Shown: positions 60,245 through 64,000 of the stretch, in pieces
How positions within the stretch are numbered: the stretch's first letter is position 1
Layout of the letters: each line of letters starts with the position of its first letter
NCBI GenBank assembly: GCA_027704905.1
Contig: CM051016.1
Location: forward strand, 16,379,038 to 16,443,037
Direction: 5' to 3'
DNA from: Muraenolepis orangiensis
Taxonomy: Eukaryota; Chordata; Actinopteri; Gadiformes; Muraenolepididae
Length of the DNA: 64,000 nt
The notes under the pieces: generated by a model
The model's database searches: none
Seen by the model: the letters and a program-made list of their open reading frames with translations, nothing else
Told to the model about the DNA's origin: nothing
Program-made: the position numbers and the translations under genes

Positions 60245-60500
60245 TCTAATCTAATTATGTAAAATACTATATACTATAAACAATAAAAAGAACAATAAAG
60301 TGACTGATATATACATATGGTGAATTGCACGAAAAGCATTTTAAAGTGTCCGTAGTGCGGCAGCATCATGAATACAGTGCAGTGCAGTAACTGAAATTCC
60401 AGCAAAAGTCTGATAGTGTGATGTTGTATGGGTGATTTGATAGTGGCAGCACTCCTAGCAGTTCAGTAGGTGCACTGCCTGTGGATAACTGTCCCAACGT
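60245..60500 (-). mobile_element. Rex1/CR1-like LINE 3' tail fragment
   Basis: Antisense tail again (cagcatcatgaatacagtgc, gatagtggcagcactcctag, cactgcctgtggataa). Confidence 0.6.
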
Positions 60501-60589
60501 GTGCGCTTTCTGTATTGTTATGTTCCAGGGCTTCACTCTCTAACTGTATTCTAGAAGCTCTCGTCTCATTGAGTTCTATGGCCCAACGG

Positions 60590-60775
60590 TAACAAAGGGG
60601 GAAGGATAGTCCAGCGGTTCAGGGGGTGTTTGACTCCCAGCCGACGGTTTTTGGGTTCGATTCCCCCCAGTGACTGCAGCCTAAGCTGTAGGCGTCCTTG
60701 AGAACGGCAATTAACCCCAGTATCTGAATTCACTCAAAGTCACTTTGGATAAAAGGGTCTTCAGGAAGTTCTTCA
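60590..60775 (+). mobile_element. tRNA-derived SINE
   Basis: A box TAGTCCAGCGG and B box GGTTCGATTCC are correctly spaced. The tail carries aagtcactttggataaaagg, like the L2 tail, so it probably used L2 machinery. Confidence 0.75.
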
Positions 60776-61204
60776 GGAAGCACCACCCTGACCCTTCTCC
60801 TAACACCTGCATCTTGTTAGCATCTTGTTAGCTATATTATAACAGCTCAGCTTTCTCCTTCTCTCCTCAGTGCTATGACACTCTTATTGCGCTAGCCTCT
60901 AACCTGGCAGTGGTATACCGATGTGTGCATGTCTTATTTGTGTCAATCTGTGTCTTGCATATAAATGCATGTGTGTCTTTATCTATGTGTGTTTGTTGTA
61001 GCGGTTACATCACAACTACTAAGCATAGGAGCATTGTAATGTTAGTTATTGTGTTGGGAGTAATGGCTTGTTCGTATTGTTATAGTATAATGTTGTATAG
61101 TATTAGTATAGTACATAGTATAGTGTATATATTGTTAAATTGTCGGAAATTCATACTGCCGGAGGGAATGGGGAGTAAGCATTCCATTGTACTTCAAATG
61201 ACAA
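60776..61204. other. No gene recognised
   Basis: AT-rich; ends in a LINE-like tail (ggggagtaagcattccattg at 61169). Confidence 0.35.
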
Positions 61205-61330
61205 ATAAAAACATCTGGAACCTTGAATCTCTGCTGCCCCCGCTGGAGGAGATGGAGAAGAACATCACAGGCTTCTACCATAGAGGCCCTGGAGAAGGCC
61301 AGTCGCACCTCTGGATCCTGGCACTTCCAA
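61205..61330 (+). other. Exon-like island, unassigned
   Basis: GC-rich island in AT-rich flanks. One frame reads LLPPLEEMEKNITGFYH; a frame change after it gives EALEKASRTSGSW. It could be a decayed exon of a coiled-coil protein. No splice sites or family identified. Confidence 0.2.
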
Positions 61331-61814
61331 ATCAAATGCCAGGTCTGAATCTATGATTTGAAATGTGGCGTTTGAGGCTTGATATGACAAAGAGAACATG
61401 GATGTTCTCATGCCATGTGTCACATGCTGCTTCTGATGACCAATCAGTGGCATGGCTATTTGTGGCTCTATCGGTTTGGAAAATGTAAACTAATGCATTT
61501 AGTTTACAATAGGTATTTATTGTTTATTTATAGGTAGATATCTAGATAGATATCTATCTATATCTCTATGTATCTATAGCTATACAGCTATCTATAGCTA
61601 TATACCTATAGAGATAGATATGTGTATGTACGTATCATATGTGTAGTTATAGCTCTACCTACAACGGTATTGTTGTGAATAATTCATATTGCTTGGGTGA
61701 ATGGAGAGTGAGCAATGCGCCTTATTTACACACAATCGCAGAATTAGAGAGATGTTAATTAAAACACATCATTGTCGTTAACTAATGATGATGTACTTCA
61801 TTTTAACATGTTTG
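61331..61814. other. AT-rich non-coding sequence
   Basis: Includes an imperfect palindromic run of gatagatatctatct and ctatagctata at 61535-61622. Confidence 0.4.
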
Positions 61815-61894
61815 GGGGGTGCACCGGTCCTGGAGGTACTGCAATACCAGGTTGATGCGTGGAGTGGACGAAGCAAGCCCCTATTCCATCTCCC
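61815..61894 (-). pseudogene. Truncated U2 snRNA copy (3' part)
   Basis: The minus strand reads gggagatggaatagg...gcttgc, then gtccactccacgcat, acctggtattgcagtacctc and ggtgcaccc, matching about the last 80 bases of vertebrate U2. The upstream part (branch-binding and Sm regions) is absent, so it cannot be functional. Confidence 0.88.
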
Positions 61895-62062
61895 AGTTCC
61901 AGCCTGAGAAACTCCACCGGCGGTCATACGATGGCTTAGGATGCCCTCACCAATGGCCCGATGTGTTTACCATCAGAGCCCAATTTCAACATTTCCTTTA
62001 TTGTGTGTCCATCTGGTGTCACTTTCGGGACAGTGACAGGGGCTTTATGCCTATGTTCAGAT

Positions 62063-62600
<538 letters not shown>

Positions 62601-62770
62601 TCACTTGCCGTCGTGTGTGGTTCGGGTTCCTTCGTGTGTGGTTCGGGTACCGTCGTGTGTGGTTCGGGTTCCTTTGTGTGTGGTTCGGGTGCCTTTCGTG
62701 TGTGGTTCGGGTTCCTTCGTGTGTGGTTCGGGTGCCATCGTGTGTGGTTCAGGTTCCGTCGTGTGAGCTT
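62601..62770. repeat. 19-20 bp minisatellite (CGTGTGTGGTTCGGGTTCCTT)
   Basis: About nine copies with the core cgtgtgtggttcgggt; periods of 19-20. Confidence 0.93.
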
Positions 62771-62894
62771 CTGTAGGCATCGTACTTGCTTCAGCGGTTA
62801 ATTTGCCAAATTCGGGGCCAACTTCGCGCGAAATTCATTCTTCCATATTGTTGTGTCACTTTGGGGACACGTGACAGAGGCTTTAACGACTCCC

Positions 62895-63080
62895 ATGGAG
62901 CGTAACCACGTGATCGCCCTCGTGGCTTTGGATGGTGATGTGGTGTATTTAGCTAAGCACTCGGAACTCACGCACGGAGGGGATCGTAATCATTGCGAAG
63001 TATGCGACATTGAACTTGCAGCCTCGACTCCGTATCGGATCATTTATATAACACATTACAACAAGTGCTATGAGTATTGA
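62895..63080 (+). CDS. Short open frame of 61 codons, hypothetical
   Basis: Begins MERNHVIALVALDGDVVYLA and ends CYEY plus TGA. It contains an HCEVC pair of cysteines. No family recognised, no splice context. The DNA just upstream (gtgtcactttggggacacgt) repeats a motif at 62013-62050, so the block may be part of a repeat. Confidence 0.2.
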   Translation: MERNHVIALVALDGDVVYLAKHSELTHGGDRNHCEVCDIELAASTPYRIIYITHYNKCYEY

Positions 63081-63639
63081 AGACCAATCTCCACTCGGGT
63101 ATAAAGATATGGCAATACAGAACTACAACAGGTGTAGTTCCCGCCAGTCACGTGACTGGATATTAATGACAGCCATTGAGGATGACTTGGAGAGTTTGAA
63201 TGAGGACTAACATCATGGCTTTAGGACTACATTCAGACATGGTGGCAGACATGAGGAAACACGGTCTGTGCTCTGAATTATTATCTCAGGGTGGATTGTT
63301 CTGAATATGATAGTTTCTGACCCATACCACGTTCATTAACGGCTGTGTTTTCCCTTTTTGTTTTCATTGTATATTTTCCTCCAAGTTTACAAGCTTAAAA
63401 TACCGAAAAGTACACGGACCTAACAGAAAAAAATAATAATTAGTAATAATTCCTTGTTTGTATTCGGTCTCTTTGCTCACATTACATGTAGTGAGTCACG
63501 TGACCACTAGGCAGGCCCTCGTATATTTTTAGGTGTCCATATGATGCCTGACGTAACTGGTAAAAAGTATCTAAATATTACACTACGGAGGAACAATTTG
63601 ACAAGCAAAGTGTTTAGGAATAATTTGTTTAGTTTATAA
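63081..63639. other. No gene recognised
   Basis: AT-rich sequence upstream of the promoter-like block. Confidence 0.35.
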
Positions 63640-63825
63640 TTGCGTATTATCAGGGGGATTGTTCATGGTTTTTATCTAGTCTGCCATCTATTGGCCAAAC
63701 ATGGTGTGGTTATATTTAGCCAATAGCGTTCCGTGTTATCATGTTTCCATGGTAACGGGCATATATAACTGGAGCGTTGACGCGCTGAGGTTTATTCACT
63801 ACCGAGCGATCAGAAGAGATGGTAA
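63640..63825 (+). promoter_or_regulatory. Promoter-like block with CCAAT, RFX X-box and TATA, then ATG|GTAAGA
   Basis: CCAAT at 63720-63724, X-box GTTTCCATGGTAAC at 63743-63756 (perfect two-half RFX site), TATATAA at about 63762-63768, then ATG at 63819-63821 followed at once by the donor GTAAGA. A first coding exon holding only the start codon is common in ribosomal protein genes. The gene itself lies outside the window and is not identified. Confidence 0.5.
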
Positions 63826-64000
63826 GAACTCTCTTCCTAGGCCTTTATCACACTTCCTGCTTCTGGAGCCGTGAGCAGTGTACTCTTTCTTCCGGTAGTT
63901 ACCCCTGATACGGGACAAACTGTGGCCGCCTCCTCTCTGTTATTGTAATGTACCGGCTGCTCAACGTCTAAACAAAGAAAGCCCTACCTCCGTTTACACC
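63826..64000. other. Putative first intron of the gene starting at 63819
   Basis: No further exon seen before the window ends. Confidence 0.3.

Noticed and set aside
60600..60690. Functional tRNA gene
   Set aside because: A and B boxes are good, but no proper acceptor stem or cloverleaf is formed and an L2-like SINE tail follows.

Overview
The window comes from a ray-finned (teleost) fish. It holds intron-rich vertebrate genes, fish-type non-LTR retrotransposons (L2, Rex1/CR1-like and a second APE-endonuclease LINE), hAT elements, a Ty3/Gypsy solo LTR and a very high load of tandem repeats. By the spans listed here, tandem repeats make up about 9.6 kb, roughly 15% of the window. That density recalls codfish-like genomes, but the species cannot be fixed from this sequence.

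Layout. (1) 1322-16371, minus strand: a complete 21-exon nol10 gene (nucleolar WD-repeat protein, Enp2 family). All exon phases join into one 738-codon frame. About 40% of the gene body is tandem repeat. (2) 16372-24700: the nol10 upstream flank, a 1.1 kb telomere-like satellite, one V-ATPase subunit C-like exon on the plus strand (the human neighbour of NOL10 is ATP6V1C2), then mostly non-coding DNA with repeats. (3) 24700-30000: a transposon graveyard of L2, Rex1-like, another LINE and a Gypsy integrase fragment. (4) 31526-40683, plus strand: a complete 11-exon mocs1 gene (molybdenum cofactor synthesis step 1). It can encode both the MOCS1A form ending in Gly-Gly and the MOCS1A-MOCS1B fusion. 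Intron 9 carries a hAT-type element that contains a broken copy of mocs1 exon 8. (5) 41657-45612, minus strand: an unrecognised four-exon gene. Its DHIPP and HHHRQ motifs resemble HNH/treble-clef nuclease domains of bacterial polymorphic toxins, and its promoter has a TATA box, a perfect 40 bp palindrome made of two STAT-type sites, and an ISRE-like site. A degenerate partial duplicate lies at 48640-49130. (6) 46900-63700: minisatellites, nested or internally deleted LINEs, hAT transposase remains, tRNA-derived SINEs, a truncated U2 snRNA copy and a few exon-like islands. (7) 63640-63825: a promoter-like block (CCAAT, RFX X-box, TATA) leading to an ATG that abuts a splice donor, probably the first exon of a gene that continues past the window.

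The two recognised genes work in unrelated housekeeping pathways: small-subunit ribosome biogenesis (nol10) and conversion of GTP to cyclic pyranopterin monophosphate (mocs1). The unnamed gene may be an interferon-responsive effector. This is an inference from promoter motifs and two short protein motifs, and it is the observation most worth following up. Coordinates of transposon fragments are approximate; exon coordinates of nol10 and mocs1 were checked by phase.
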